Shown: positions 15,286 to 23,754, numbered from the stretch's first letter. The stretch: 64,000 bases of DNA from Compostimonas suwonensis (GCF_002797855.1 NZ_PGFB01000002.1:186001-250000); one strand, 5' to 3'. Translations and numbers: made by a program. Notes: generated by a model not told the origin, from the sequence alone.

Positions 15286-15825
15286 CTACCCCGCGGGCTT
15301 CTCCGGCGCGGGCAGGATCACATTCGCTATCACCCGCCGCTTACGCCCCTCCGCCGGCCCGTTTGCGAGCCTCGGCAGGAACACCGTCGTGAGATCCCGT
15401 GCGAACTCGAGGAACTCCGCATCGGTCAGCCACATGGCGTTGACGTGATAGCCGACGCCGTCGCGCACCAGGTCGGGGGTGCCGGCGGCCAGATACCTGT
15501 CGAAGTCGGCGAGCAGCCCCGCTGTGAAGGCCAGGAACGCCCGGCTGTGCTGCTCGGGGGTCATCGTCGCCAACTCCGCCGGGCCGATCGAGGCCGCCGC
15601 CTGAGCCAGGATATAGGTGCGCTCGATGCTCCCGCGGACCCGACGCTCGGCCGCCACTCGCAGGATGCCGGCGTCGGCCAGGAGCGCGACGTGACGGTAG
15701 AGGCTTCCCGCGGGCACGTCATCGAGCTCGGCCGCGAGCTGTGTCGTCGTGAGCGCTCGGTCGCCCAGGAACGCCTGCACGATCCGCAAGCGCACCGGGT
15801 GCAGCAGAATCTCGGAGCTTGTCAT
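15286..15825 (-). CDS. ArsR-like helix-turn-helix regulator
   Basis: A 179-residue regulator. The N-terminal winged HTH begins ILLHPVRLRIVQAFLGDRALTTTQLAAELDDVPAGSLYRHVALLADAGIL. A helical C-terminal domain of about 100 residues follows, a layout seen in actinobacterial HTH_20/ArsR-type proteins that sit beside ABC exporters. It is divergent from the PLDc_N-ABC operon at 15873, with only 47 bases between the starts, so it is the obvious candidate regulator of that operon. Confidence 0.8.
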   Translation of the reverse strand: MTSSEILLHPVRLRIVQAFLGDRALTTTQLAAELDDVPAGSLYRHVALLADAGILRVAAERRVRGSIERTYILAQAAASIGPAELATMTPEQHSRAFLAFTAGLLADFDRYLAAGTPDLVRDGVGYHVNAMWLTDAEFLEFARDLTTVFLPRLANGPAEGRKRRVIANVILPAPEKPAG

Positions 15826-15872
15826 GTCGATGAGTCTACCAACCGATCACAAATCTGATAACGTTCACGATT

Positions 15873-16190
15873 ATGAGAACAAACTTGGACCTCTCCACCG
15901 TTCCCCTCGTCGTCCTGATCGGTATGGGTGTGCTGCTGCTCATCCAGATCGCCCTCGCGGTGGTCGCGCTCGTCAATCTGTACCGTCGGCCCGCAGCGAC
16001 CGTCGCGACCGGCAACAAGTGGGTCTGGGTGGTGGTCATCGTCCTCTTCAGCTTCATCGGCCCCATCCTGTACTTCGCGATCGGCCGCAAGCAGGAACAG
16101 GCCGTCGACCACCCGGTGGTCGAGCAGAGGCGATCGAGCGCCGACATCGCCGATGCCCTCTACACGGACGAGAAACCGAGGCAGCCGTGA
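15873..16190 (+). CDS. PLDc_N domain small membrane protein
   Basis: A 105-residue protein with two hydrophobic helices (about 10-35 and 46-68) separated by NLYRRPAATVATGNKWVWV. The family signature SFIGPILYFAIGRK is at its end. The PLDc_N domain is the membrane anchor of cardiolipin synthases and also occurs alone in small proteins encoded with ABC exporters. It is probably an accessory membrane subunit. It overlaps the following ATPase gene (GTGA), so the three genes form a coupled operon. Confidence 0.85.
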   Translation: MRTNLDLSTVPLVVLIGMGVLLLIQIALAVVALVNLYRRPAATVATGNKWVWVVVIVLFSFIGPILYFAIGRKQEQAVDHPVVEQRRSSADIADALYTDEKPRQP

Positions 16191-17113
16191 GCGCCGCGAT
16201 CCGTGCCACGGCACTGACGAAGTCCTACGGCTCAAAGCTCGTCCTCGACTCCCTCGACCTCGATGTCCAGGAGGGGTCCGTTTTCGGATTCCTCGGTCCG
16301 AACGGCGCTGGGAAGACCACGACCCTCCGGCTCGTCACGGGGCTCGCACGGCCGACGAGCGGGTCGATCCAGGTACTCGGACAGAACGTCGGCGCGGGCG
16401 GCAACGCCGTGCGTTCCGAGATCGGGTTCCTTCCCGACGTGCCGGCCTTCTACGGCTGGATGACGGCACCGGAGCTCCTGCGCTTCGCCGGTGGTCTGTT
16501 CGGGATGTCGGGCGCCGTTCTGCGCGATCGGACGGACATGCTTCTGGACCTTGCCGGTCTCGCCGGCGTGACGACCACGGTCGGCGGCTACTCACGGGGC
16601 ATGAAGCAGCGGCTCGGCATCGCCCAGGCCCTCATCAACGCGCCCCGGCTGCTGCTGCTCGACGAGCCCACCAGCGCCCTGGACCCGATGGGGCGCAAAG
16701 ACGTGCTCGACATGATCGCCTCGTTGCGCGGGCGCACCACCGTCTTCTTCTCGACGCACATCCTCGGCGACGTCGAGCGGGTCTGCGACACCGTCGCGAT
16801 CCTCGACCGCGGACGCATGGTCACGCAGGCCCCGATCGCCGAGCTGAAGGCGCGATACGGCAAGGAGAAGGTCGTCGTCGAGGTCACCGAGAACGCCGAC
16901 GCCGTCGCGAAGGAGCTCAGCGAGCGCCCCTGGGCGACCGCGACGACCCGTGGAGCGCAGGGCGCGATCGAGATCACGGTCACCGACCTCGGCGCGGCTC
17001 AGCACGACATCCCGGCCATCATCGCCGCACGAGGCAGCGGCCTCGCGCGGCTGGAAGCCGGGGAGATCGGCCTCGAAGAGGTCTTCGTCGAACTGGTCGG
17101 GGGCGAGCAGTGA
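16187..17113 (+). CDS. ABC transporter ATP-binding protein (CcmA/bacteriocin-export type)
   Basis: A 308-residue ATPase. Walker A GPNGAGKTT lies near residue 40, the Q-loop region FLPDVPAFYGWMTAPE follows, the signature is YSRGMKQRLGIAQAL, and Walker B is LLLLDEPTSALDP with H-loop STHIL. The C-terminal extension of about 90 residues (DUF4162-like) is usual in exporters of the antibiotic/bacteriocin resistance type. It starts at GTG 16187, overlapping the PLDc_N stop, and its own stop overlaps the permease start. Confidence 0.9.
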   Translation: MSAAIRATALTKSYGSKLVLDSLDLDVQEGSVFGFLGPNGAGKTTTLRLVTGLARPTSGSIQVLGQNVGAGGNAVRSEIGFLPDVPAFYGWMTAPELLRFAGGLFGMSGAVLRDRTDMLLDLAGLAGVTTTVGGYSRGMKQRLGIAQALINAPRLLLLDEPTSALDPMGRKDVLDMIASLRGRTTVFFSTHILGDVERVCDTVAILDRGRMVTQAPIAELKARYGKEKVVVEVTENADAVAKELSERPWATATTRGAQGAIEITVTDLGAAQHDIPAIIAARGSGLARLEAGEIGLEEVFVELVGGEQ

Positions 17114-17880
17114 ACGCCACCCTCGTGTTCGCGCGCAAGGAGACGCTCGAGATCGTCCGCACCTGGCGGATCTGGGTGCTGCCGGCGATCATCCTCTTCT
17201 TCGCGATCTCCTCGCCGTTGCTCGCCCGCTACACACCCGAGATCCTCGGAGCCGTGGGCGGCGACCAGTTCGAGGCGATCGCCCTTCCGCCCGCGAGCTA
17301 TGTCGACGCCTACGCGCAATGGATCAAGAACCTCAGCCAGATCTTCCTCTTCGCCCTCATCATCATCTACGGCGGAATCGTCTCGTCCGAGACCTCGAGC
17401 GGCACCGCGATCCTGGTGCTCACCAAACCGATGTCACGCGGCGCATTCGTCGCCGTGAAGGCAGTCGTCCACACGGTGTTCCTCGCCGTGCTGGTGATCA
17501 TCGGCGCACTGGTGACGTGGGGCCTCACGGCCGCGGTCTTCGGCCAGGCACCCCTCGAACCGCTGTGGTCGAGCACTCTGAACTGGCTTGTGCTCGGCAT
17601 CTTCTACATCGCGATGATGACGTTCCTCTCGGTTCTGATCCCCTCGGCGGCGGGCGCCGCCGGCGCGGGTGTCGGAGTCTTCGTGCTCCTCACCATCGGG
17701 GCGCTCTGGAAACCCCTGGGCGACCACTCACCGGCCGGACTCGCCGGCCAGGCGGCCGCACTCGCCGCCGAGGAGCCGGTACCCGAGCTGCTGTGGCCCC
17801 TACTGGTGTCGATCACGGCTGCCGTCGTACTGGTGATCGCGGCCGCTCTCCTGTTCCGGCGCAAAGAGCTCACCGGATGA
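17110..17880 (+). CDS. ABC transporter permease (ABC-2 type)
   Basis: A 256-residue integral membrane protein with six hydrophobic segments. An N-terminal helix (WVLPAIILFFAISSPLLARY) is followed by a large loop and the ABC-2 core IFLFALIIIYGGIVSSETSSGTAILVLTKPMSRG. It is the partner of the upstream ATPase, with which it overlaps (GTGA at 17110-17113). Together with the divergent HTH regulator this is a self-contained export module. The substrate is unknown, though similar modules confer resistance to peptides or antibiotics. Confidence 0.88.
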   Translation: MNATLVFARKETLEIVRTWRIWVLPAIILFFAISSPLLARYTPEILGAVGGDQFEAIALPPASYVDAYAQWIKNLSQIFLFALIIIYGGIVSSETSSGTAILVLTKPMSRGAFVAVKAVVHTVFLAVLVIIGALVTWGLTAAVFGQAPLEPLWSSTLNWLVLGIFYIAMMTFLSVLIPSAAGAAGAGVGVFVLLTIGALWKPLGDHSPAGLAGQAAALAAEEPVPELLWPLLVSITAAVVLVIAAALLFRRKELTG

Positions 17881-17894
17881 GAGAAATTCGGCGA

Positions 17895-17948
17895 GGTCTC
17901 GGAGGGCGCGATCATCGCGGCGAGTGCGTCGCGAAGCGCGTCCCCCTG
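17895..17948 (-). pseudogene. fragment of an ABM monooxygenase gene
   Basis: The minus strand encodes QGDALRDALAAMIAPSETS, clearly homologous to QEDALSAALAEMIAPSEAE of the intact monooxygenase encoded at 20671-20976. At the DNA level 47 of 54 bases match 20875-20928. Nothing else of the gene is recognisable here. It lies directly after the ABC permease stop and before the redox gene block, and looks like the scar of an earlier copy. Confidence 0.7.
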
Positions 17949-17983
17949 GCGATGAGACCCTGAATCTTGATGTGGCGTGCCGT

Positions 17984-18964
17984 CTACTGATTGATGCCCG
18001 ACAGGTCGCCTGCGCCGTAGCGGTCGCCGACCGCCGGGCGCAGGGCGTCGACGCGGGCGAGCTGCTCGGCGGTGAGCTGAACCTGGTCCGCGGCGGTGTT
18101 TTCCTCGACACGTTCGACTCGTTTGGTGCCGGGGATGACGGCGAGGTGTTCGGAGCGGGTCAGCAGCCATGCCAGTGCGACCTGCGCCGGGGTGGCGTCG
18201 GCGTCGGTCGCGATCGCTTCGACCTCGTCGACGAGCGCGAGGTTCGTGCGGAAGTTCTCCTCGGTGAACCGCGGGTTCGTCAGCCGGAAGTCGTCGGCCG
18301 CGAAGTCAGCGAGGGAGCGGAACTTGCCGGTAAGGAACCCACGGCCCAGAGGCGAATAGGCGACGAATCCGATGCCGAGCTCGGTGACGAGTGGGAGCAG
18401 CTCCGACTCGACGTCGCGGGTCCAGAGCGAGTACTCGGTCTGCAGTGCGGCGATCGGGTGCACGGCGTGGGCGCGGCGGATTGTCTCCGGACCCGCCTCC
18501 GAGAGACCGATGTGGCGGATCTTCCCCTCCGTGACGAACTCCGCCAACGTGCCGACGACATCCTCGAGCGGCACCGCGGGATCAACACGGTGCTGGTAGT
18601 AGAGGTCGATGTAATCGGTCTGCAGCCGCCGCAGCGAGCCTTCGAGAGCGGCGCGAACGTTCTCCGGACGCGAGTCGAGGTCACGACCGGCCCCATCGTC
18701 GAGGTGGGAGATGAATCCGAACTTGCTGGCCAGTACGACCTGGTCGCGCCGGTTCTTCAGCGCGCGGCCGACGAGTTCCTCGTTCGTGTAGGGCCCGTAG
18801 ACCTCTGCGGTGTCGATGAAGTCGACGCCGAGGTCCAGTGCCCGGTGGATGGTGCGCTCCGCCTCATCGTCGTATTGGCCGGCACCGGTGTAGTAGGCAG
18901 ACATCGTCATGGCGCCGAGGCCGACGCGTCCGACAGTGAGTCCGCCGAGTGTGATCTTGTTCAT
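17984..18964 (-). CDS. aldo/keto reductase
   Basis: A 326-residue (beta/alpha)8 NADPH-dependent reductase. The catalytic tetrad D51, Y56 (DTAEVYG), K81 (ASKFG) and H125 (YQHR) is intact, and the C-terminal cofactor segment VIPGTKRVERVEEN is present. The family reduces aldehydes and ketones. It is the last gene of a same-strand block (two ABM monooxygenases, alcohol dehydrogenase, VOC protein, this enzyme) and probably acts in the same electrophile- or carbonyl-detoxifying response. Confidence 0.92.
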   Translation of the reverse strand: MNKITLGGLTVGRVGLGAMTMSAYYTGAGQYDDEAERTIHRALDLGVDFIDTAEVYGPYTNEELVGRALKNRRDQVVLASKFGFISHLDDGAGRDLDSRPENVRAALEGSLRRLQTDYIDLYYQHRVDPAVPLEDVVGTLAEFVTEGKIRHIGLSEAGPETIRRAHAVHPIAALQTEYSLWTRDVESELLPLVTELGIGFVAYSPLGRGFLTGKFRSLADFAADDFRLTNPRFTEENFRTNLALVDEVEAIATDADATPAQVALAWLLTRSEHLAVIPGTKRVERVEENTAADQVQLTAEQLARVDALRPAVGDRYGAGDLSGINQ

Positions 18965-19060
18965 GTGCTCTTTCCCTTGATCTGTTCTCTGCTTATTTTG
19001 ATGAGGGTGAGTGGCGGCCTTCCTCGAAGGAGGAGAGTGCGACAGCCCACCCTGAGATGG

Positions 19061-19489
19061 CTAGACGGTGGCCTGAGCGAGTTCGATGATGTTGCCGCTG
19101 TTGTCGTAGATCATCGCGAGGCGCTGGCCGATGGGCTCGACCTCGAACGGCTCGGCAAGGATCGCGACCCCGTTGTCCTTGAGGCCGGCGACGGTGGCGT
19201 CGAGGTCTTTCACGCGCAGGCACAGGTGACCGTAGCCGCCGCGACCGAGGTGGTCGCCGACATCGAGCGTCGGGACGATCGTGGTCAGCTGGCCCCCGCC
19301 GATGACCTCGACCTCGAAGGAGCCGAGGGCGACGTGCGCGAAGCGGGCTCCCGGGAGTGCGTCCGGAAGGGTCCATTCCTTGACGAGTTCGAAGCCGAGG
19401 ATGTCGGTGTAGAAGGCGATGGTGGCGTCGTAATCCGGGACCCGGAGGGCGACGTGGTCGGCCCGAATGAGGCCGAGGGCGTTGGACAT
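19061..19489 (-). CDS. VOC family protein (lactoylglutathione-lyase-like)
   Basis: A 142-residue VOC protein: IRADHVALRVPDYDATIAFYTDILGF, then YGHLCLRVKDLDATVAGLKDNG and a final YDNSGNIIELAQ. The metal-binding His and Glu positions of glyoxalase-like proteins can be placed at DHVAL, GHLCL and IIEL. AGGAG is five bases before ATG 19489. Longer upstream in-frame sequence is not protein-like. Its position beside carbonyl reductases suggests a role in removing reactive aldehydes, but substrate and reaction are not determined. Confidence 0.85.
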   Translation of the reverse strand: MSNALGLIRADHVALRVPDYDATIAFYTDILGFELVKEWTLPDALPGARFAHVALGSFEVEVIGGGQLTTIVPTLDVGDHLGRGGYGHLCLRVKDLDATVAGLKDNGVAILAEPFEVEPIGQRLAMIYDNSGNIIELAQATV

Positions 19490-19553
19490 GGTGACTCCTG
19501 TCATTGGCCGGCGGCTCGTCGGTCGAGTCGGTGCGTGCTGCCGGGGAAGGGGT

Positions 19554-20600
19554 CTAGGCGACGAGGGTGCCGGCGATGTCGATGACGGAGCGGTAGCGGA
19601 CGCGACTGGTCGCGACCCGCTGGTAGGCGTCTTCGATCTGATCGATACCGATGAGTTCGATCTCCGCCACGATGCCGTGCTCGGCGCAGAAGTCCAGCAT
19701 CCGCTGCGTCTCCGCCAGGCCGCCCACATTCGAGCCGACGATTGCGCGCTGCTGCAGGACGAATGCGGAGGCGTGCAGACTGTAGGGCTCGGACGGGAAC
19801 CCGATGTTGACGAACGACCCGTTGGTCTTGATCATCGACAGATAGTCGTTCAACGGGATGTCCGCCGAGACCGTGTTGAGGATGAAGTCGAAACTTCCCG
19901 CCAGCGCGGTGAAGGTCTCCGGGTCGCTCGTGGCGTAGTAGTGGTCGGCGCCGAACGCGAGTCCATCGTCCTTCTTGCTCAGCGACTGGCTGAGCACCGT
20001 GACGATGGCGCCCATCGCGTGAGCGATCTTCACCGCGACATGGCCGAGCCCGCCCATCCCGATGATCGCGATGTTCTTACCCGCAGCCCCGAACCGCACC
20101 AAAGGCGCGTAGACGGTGATGCCCGCGCAGAGCAGCGGCGCGGTGGCGGCGAGGTCCATTGTGTCCGGGATCGACACGACGAAGTGATCCTTCACCACGA
20201 TGCTGCGGCTGTAGCCGCCATAGGTGAGGGTTCCGTCGTATTCCCGGCCGTTGTAGGTCGCGACCGGGGTGTTCAGGCACAGCTGTTCGTCGCCGCGGAG
20301 GCAGCTCTCGCAGTGTCCGCAGGAATCGACGTAGCAGCCGACGCCCACCCGGTCACCGACGCGGAATTTCGTCACGTCGGGTCCGACCGCGGCGACGATC
20401 CCGGCAATCTCGTGGCCGGGGACCATCGGGAAGTTCCCCGGCCCCCAGTCCTCGTTCACCTGGTGGATGTCGGAATGGCAGATCCCGGCGTACTTGACGT
20501 CGATCAGGACATCGTCGGCGCGAAGCACTCGACGTTCGATCGTGATCTTCTCGAACGCCGCTCTGGGGTGAGGTGCGCTGAGCGCGAGGGTGGATGTCAT
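19554..20600 (-). CDS. zinc-dependent NAD(P) alcohol dehydrogenase (cinnamyl/YahK type)
   Basis: A 348-residue MDR enzyme. Catalytic zinc ligands are C41 and H63-E64 (PGHEIAG), with a third cysteine near 157 (APLLCAGITVY). The structural zinc cysteines C94, C97, C100 and C108 are all present, and the nucleotide motif is IIGMGGLGH. This is the CAD/YahK subgroup, which reduces a wide range of aldehydes with NADPH. AAGAAGG lies six bases before ATG 20600. It is central to the redox block. Confidence 0.92.
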   Translation of the reverse strand: MTSTLALSAPHPRAAFEKITIERRVLRADDVLIDVKYAGICHSDIHQVNEDWGPGNFPMVPGHEIAGIVAAVGPDVTKFRVGDRVGVGCYVDSCGHCESCLRGDEQLCLNTPVATYNGREYDGTLTYGGYSRSIVVKDHFVVSIPDTMDLAATAPLLCAGITVYAPLVRFGAAGKNIAIIGMGGLGHVAVKIAHAMGAIVTVLSQSLSKKDDGLAFGADHYYATSDPETFTALAGSFDFILNTVSADIPLNDYLSMIKTNGSFVNIGFPSEPYSLHASAFVLQQRAIVGSNVGGLAETQRMLDFCAEHGIVAEIELIGIDQIEDAYQRVATSRVRYRSVIDIAGTLVA

Positions 20601-20670
20601 GGTTGGCCTTCTTATTGATCACAACGGGTTAGTGATGCAGTGCGTCTGAGGCGCACCGCGGGTGGACGCC

Positions 20671-20976
20671 TCAGGCTGACGCAGGTGCTTGCGTGAGCCT
20701 GCGCAGGGTGAATGGCGTGGCGAGGATCTCGTCGAGGATCCGGGCGATCTTCTTGAAATGCGGAGTCTGGAAGTGGAACTCCAGCGCCGCCTCATCGGTC
20801 CATTCCTCGAAGCAGATCATCGCGCCAGGTCTGGCTGGGTCGATGAGGGGCCGATATCCGAGGCATCCGGCCTCGGCCTCGGAGGGCGCGATCATCTCCG
20901 CGAGTGCGGCGCTGAGCGCGTCCTCCTGACCGGGCTTGGCCTGGAAGTCGGCCACGAGGACCAGTGTGTCGGTCAT
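20671..20976 (-). CDS. putative quinol monooxygenase (ABM domain)
   Basis: A 101-residue single ABM domain, a ferredoxin-like dimeric fold: TLVLVADFQAKPGQEDALSAALAEM, ICFEEWTDEAALEFHFQTPHFKKI. YgiN-type members oxidise quinols or polyphenols without a cofactor. A second ABM gene follows on the same strand upstream. A decayed fragment of a close relative lies at 17895-17948. It is probably co-transcribed with the alcohol dehydrogenase, whose start lies 70 bases downstream. Confidence 0.85.
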   Translation of the reverse strand: MTDTLVLVADFQAKPGQEDALSAALAEMIAPSEAEAGCLGYRPLIDPARPGAMICFEEWTDEAALEFHFQTPHFKKIARILDEILATPFTLRRLTQAPASA

Positions 20977-21021
20977 CAGTGGGGTCTCTTCTCGTGAATC
21001 TCGATCTGTCTCAGGCCCAGG

Positions 21022-21312
21022 TCACTCGGTGACCGTGGTGCCCTTGAACAGCCAGCTGATCTCCGAGTACGGGCCGACCTCGGCGAAGAACTCCTTGAAG
21101 AACTCGCCCGCAGCGTGAGCGTCGAATGCCGCCTCATCCGCGTAAGCCTCGTTGAGATAGAAACGGTTCTGGTTCTCGGGGTCGGCGATCAGCTCGAAAC
21201 GGAGGGTGCCTTCCTCGGCGGCACCGGCCTCGCGGCCATCCTTCAGTGCGGCGGCGATGAACTCCTTCACACGCTCGGGCTGGACGTCCCAGGAAACGGC
21301 GATGTGGTACAT
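21022..21312 (-). CDS. putative quinol monooxygenase (ABM domain), second copy
   Basis: A 96-residue ABM domain: MYHIAVSWDVQPERVKEFIAAALKDGREA, FYLNEAYADEAAFDAHAAGEFFKEF. AGGAG is six bases before ATG 21312. It is the first gene of the redox block and faces the XRE-type regulator at 21469 across 156 bases that contain a near-perfect 18-bp palindrome. It is only moderately similar to its neighbour at 20671, so the pair is not a recent tandem duplication. Confidence 0.85.
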   Translation of the reverse strand: MYHIAVSWDVQPERVKEFIAAALKDGREAGAAEEGTLRFELIADPENQNRFYLNEAYADEAAFDAHAAGEFFKEFFAEVGPYSEISWLFKGTTVTE

Positions 21313-21409
21313 AAAAAACTCCTTGATCGATATCGCGATGGTGGTTCCGCCGGCCCTTGAGAGCCGACGTTGAGAGTCAACAAGCTCGCGGAAGCTCGGG
21401 GCAGGACAC

Positions 21410-21427
21410 GTTCTGCCTAGGAAGAAC
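21410..21427. promoter_or_regulatory. 18-bp palindrome between divergent redox block and XRE regulator
   Basis: GTTCTGCCTAGGAAGAAC matches its own reverse complement except at one pair. It lies 30 bases upstream of the GATAAT box of the regulator gene. It is a good candidate operator for the MmyB-like protein. A second, smaller dyad (GTTGA-GAG-TCAAC, 21369-21381) is nearby. Confidence 0.5.
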
Positions 21428-21468
21428 TGACCTACCCACGTGCGATCAGCACGGCGGATAATCGAGGG

Positions 21469-22338
21469 ATGGAGAACACCTCGACCCTCGCGGACTTCCT
21501 CCGCTCTGCCCGCGCACGGGTGAGCCCTCAAGATGTCGGCCTTGGCGTCGGCAGCCTCACCGCCCGCCGGGTACCCGGTCTGCGGCGGGACGAGGTGGCG
21601 ATGCTGGCCGGGATGAGCGTCGACTACTACACACGGATGGAGCAGGGTCGCATCAAGCACGCCTCCGACGCCGTCGTCAATGGGCTGTGTAAAGCGCTGC
21701 GACTCAACGACACCGAACGCAGCTACCTCTTCAGCCTGTTCTCTCCAGCCTCCGGTCGCCCGGCTCCGCAGAAGCGCGCCACGAAGGTGCGGCCCATCCT
21801 GCGCCAGATGATGGACCAGATGGACAACACCGCGGCGTTCATCCTCGGCGTCGGGATGGACGTGCTCGCCATGAACGAGCTCGCGAAGGTGCTTCTACGC
21901 GACTTCACGACGGAGACCGGTCTGGCCCGAAGCCTGGCCCGCTGGGCATTCCTCGACCCTGAAGGACACGCCCGCTACCTCGACTGGGATGCCGCAGCCG
22001 CCGATATGGCCGCGATCCTGCGCCGGGACTCGACCAGCCACCCCAACGACCGCGAACTCAACGAGCTCATCGGAGAGCTCACGGTCAAGAGCGACAAGTT
22101 CCGCCAATGGTGGCCTCAACACAGGGTCTACGAGTGCGCCTCCGGCACCAAGCACCTCATGCACCCGCTCGTCGGAGAACTCGAGATCGAGTACGAGACC
22201 TTCCCCGTTCCCGAAGAGCCTGACCAGCAGATGTTCCTCTACACCGCGAAGAAGGGCTCGCCGTCAGAAGACGCGCTTCGTATCCTCGCCAGCTGGGGCG
22301 CGCAAGCTGCGTTGACCGACGCCACCCACTCGGACTGA
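21469..22338 (+). CDS. XRE-family regulator with MmyB-like ligand-binding domain
   Basis: A 289-residue regulator. The N-terminal XRE HTH (about 8-75) begins LADFLRSARARVSP and contains RRVPGLRRDEVAMLAGMSVDYYTRMEQGR. A MmyB-type PAS-like domain follows (about 105-275) with the family pattern FILGVGMDVLAMNELA ... WPQHRVYE ... KHLMHPLVGELEIEYETF. In Actinobacteria these proteins typically regulate a divergent short-chain reductase or similar redox gene, as here. GATAAT (21457-21462) is exactly six bases before ATG 21469, so the transcript is likely leaderless. Confidence 0.9.
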   Translation: MENTSTLADFLRSARARVSPQDVGLGVGSLTARRVPGLRRDEVAMLAGMSVDYYTRMEQGRIKHASDAVVNGLCKALRLNDTERSYLFSLFSPASGRPAPQKRATKVRPILRQMMDQMDNTAAFILGVGMDVLAMNELAKVLLRDFTTETGLARSLARWAFLDPEGHARYLDWDAAAADMAAILRRDSTSHPNDRELNELIGELTVKSDKFRQWWPQHRVYECASGTKHLMHPLVGELEIEYETFPVPEEPDQQMFLYTAKKGSPSEDALRILASWGAQAALTDATHSD

Positions 22339-22405
22339 GTGTTCGCCGCACGGCGCAGCGACATGAGCGGCGTGTGCGGACAACGTCGCTGAGGTCTCTG
22401 CGAAG

Positions 22406-22478
22406 TGGGCCCTACCGGGCTCGAACCGATGACATCCACGGTGTAAACGTGGCGCTCTACCAACTGAGCTAAAGGCCC
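22406..22478 (-). tRNA. tRNA-Val (anticodon TAC)
   Basis: The 73-nt minus-strand cloverleaf has acceptor GGGCCTT paired with AGGGCCC, D-arm AGCTCAGTTGGTAGAGC, anticodon stem CCACG/CGTGG with loop TTTACAC (anticodon TAC), and T-arm CGGTTCGAGCCCG. CCA is not encoded. It bounds the redox block on its right side. Confidence 0.95.
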
Positions 22479-22526
22479 CTCATCGCCTCAGGCGACGAAC
22501 CACAATGGTACAGGCAATAAGCTCCT

Positions 22527-23219
22527 GTGGTGACTCAGCACCCTTCGAGGACGATTCGGCCCGAACACCGCGTACCCGCCCTCATCGCCGTCGTCGCGGC
22601 GCTTCTGCTCTACAGCTTCCTGCCCTTCGACCTCCTGAGCGTTCAGCGCTATGTGGTCGTCGTCACCTGCGCTCTTCTGCTCGTCCCGCTCATCGTCGTG
22701 AACCCGCGCCGCTTCAACCGCGAGAGCCGCTGGTCGAGGAGGGCGTCGCTCGGGCTCACCTTCCTGCTGCTGGCCGCCAACCAGCTCACCCTCGTGCAGC
22801 TCATCGTCCTGCTCGTCTCGGGGGTGCACGAAGGCCCGACCCTCCTGCTCGCGGCCCTCGAGGTGTGGCTGACCAACGTCATCGCCTTCGCGCTCGTCTA
22901 CTGGGACATCGACCGAGGTGGCGCCATCAAGCGCGCGATGAGCCCGCGCGACGAGCTCCCGCCCGCCGACTTCCGCTTTCCGCAGGACGAAGACCACGAC
23001 GCGGTCACCGAGGTGGCGAAGCGCTCGTCGATCGGCAGCGACTGGGTGCCGCAGTTCGTCGACTACTTCTACTTCTCGCTGTCGAACTCGATGGCGTTCA
23101 GCCCGACCGACACGATGCCGCTCTCCCACCGCGCCAAGCTGCTCATGGGTCTCGAGTCGTTCGCCGGGTTCATCATCCTGGCACTCGTGATCGCGCGGGC
23201 GGTCAGCCTCATCGGCTGA
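22527..23219 (+). CDS. DUF1345-like multi-helix membrane protein
   Basis: A 230-residue protein starting at GTG 22527 (or GTG 22530). Hydrophobic segments lie at about 18-36, 41-57, 74-98, 103-122 and 208-228. A characteristic soluble stretch, DYFYFSLSNSMAFSPTDTMPLS, precedes the last helix. This matches the DUF1345-like family, whose YFSLxxxxxFSPTD segment resembles an ion-channel pore loop; function is unproven. CAATAA lies six bases before the start and there is no Shine-Dalgarno. Confidence 0.65.
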   Translation: MVTQHPSRTIRPEHRVPALIAVVAALLLYSFLPFDLLSVQRYVVVVTCALLLVPLIVVNPRRFNRESRWSRRASLGLTFLLLAANQLTLVQLIVLLVSGVHEGPTLLLAALEVWLTNVIAFALVYWDIDRGGAIKRAMSPRDELPPADFRFPQDEDHDAVTEVAKRSSIGSDWVPQFVDYFYFSLSNSMAFSPTDTMPLSHRAKLLMGLESFAGFIILALVIARAVSLIG

Positions 23220-23237
23220 CTCGTCGGCTGCTCGAGA

Positions 23238-23708
23238 TCAGGCGGGCTGCAGCTCTTCGAGCGCGGCCCTGTAGGCCTCGAGGGAGCGGGCTTCGCCCGG
23301 AGCCGTGATGAAGCTCGCACGGATGATGCCCTCGCGGTCGATCAGGAACGTCGCGCGGTTGGCGAAGCCCTTCTGCTCGAGGAAGACGCCGTACTCCTTC
23401 GCGACCGCCCCGTGCGGCCAGAAGTCGGCGAGCAGGTTGAAGGTGTAGCCCTCCTGCACCGACCAGGCGCGCAACGTGTGCTTCGAGTCGACGGAGACGC
23501 CGAGCAGCTCGATCCCGTTGTCGGCGAAGAGGCTGAGGTTGTCGCGCAGTTCGCACAGCTCACCCGTGCAGGTGCCGGAGAAGGCGAGCGGGAAGAAGAC
23601 GAGCGCGACGGGCTTCTTGCCGTGGAACTCGCTCAGTCGGATGAGTTCGCCGTACTGGTTGGCGAGTTCGAAGTCCGGAGCCTGGGTGTCATTCTCCAGA
23701 GCCATCAT
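23238..23708 (-). CDS. peroxiredoxin, AhpE type
   Basis: A 156-residue thiol peroxidase. Peroxidatic C47 lies in FPLAFSGTCTGELCEL and a second cysteine, C52, five residues later could resolve it. LLGVSVDSKHTLRAW and FANRATFLIDREGIIRASF complete the fold. AhpE proteins reduce hydroperoxides and peroxynitrite in the cytoplasm. Two adjacent ATGs (23708 and 23705) follow AAAGGA. A clear promoter (TTGGGA, 17 bases, TAGTAT) lies upstream, in the gap shared with aceE. Confidence 0.9.
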   Translation of the reverse strand: MMALENDTQAPDFELANQYGELIRLSEFHGKKPVALVFFPLAFSGTCTGELCELRDNLSLFADNGIELLGVSVDSKHTLRAWSVQEGYTFNLLADFWPHGAVAKEYGVFLEQKGFANRATFLIDREGIIRASFITAPGEARSLEAYRAALEELQPA

Positions 23709-23754
23709 GATTCCTTTCGGGCCCAGCGAGAAGCTGAGCCAAACACGATGGGCA

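Noticed and set aside
17895-22478. tRNA-Val as attachment site of an integrated island covering the redox block
   Set aside because: I looked for a duplicate of the tRNA 3' end near 17880-17990 and found none, and there is no integrase. The redox block may be accessory DNA, but tRNA-site integration is unsupported.
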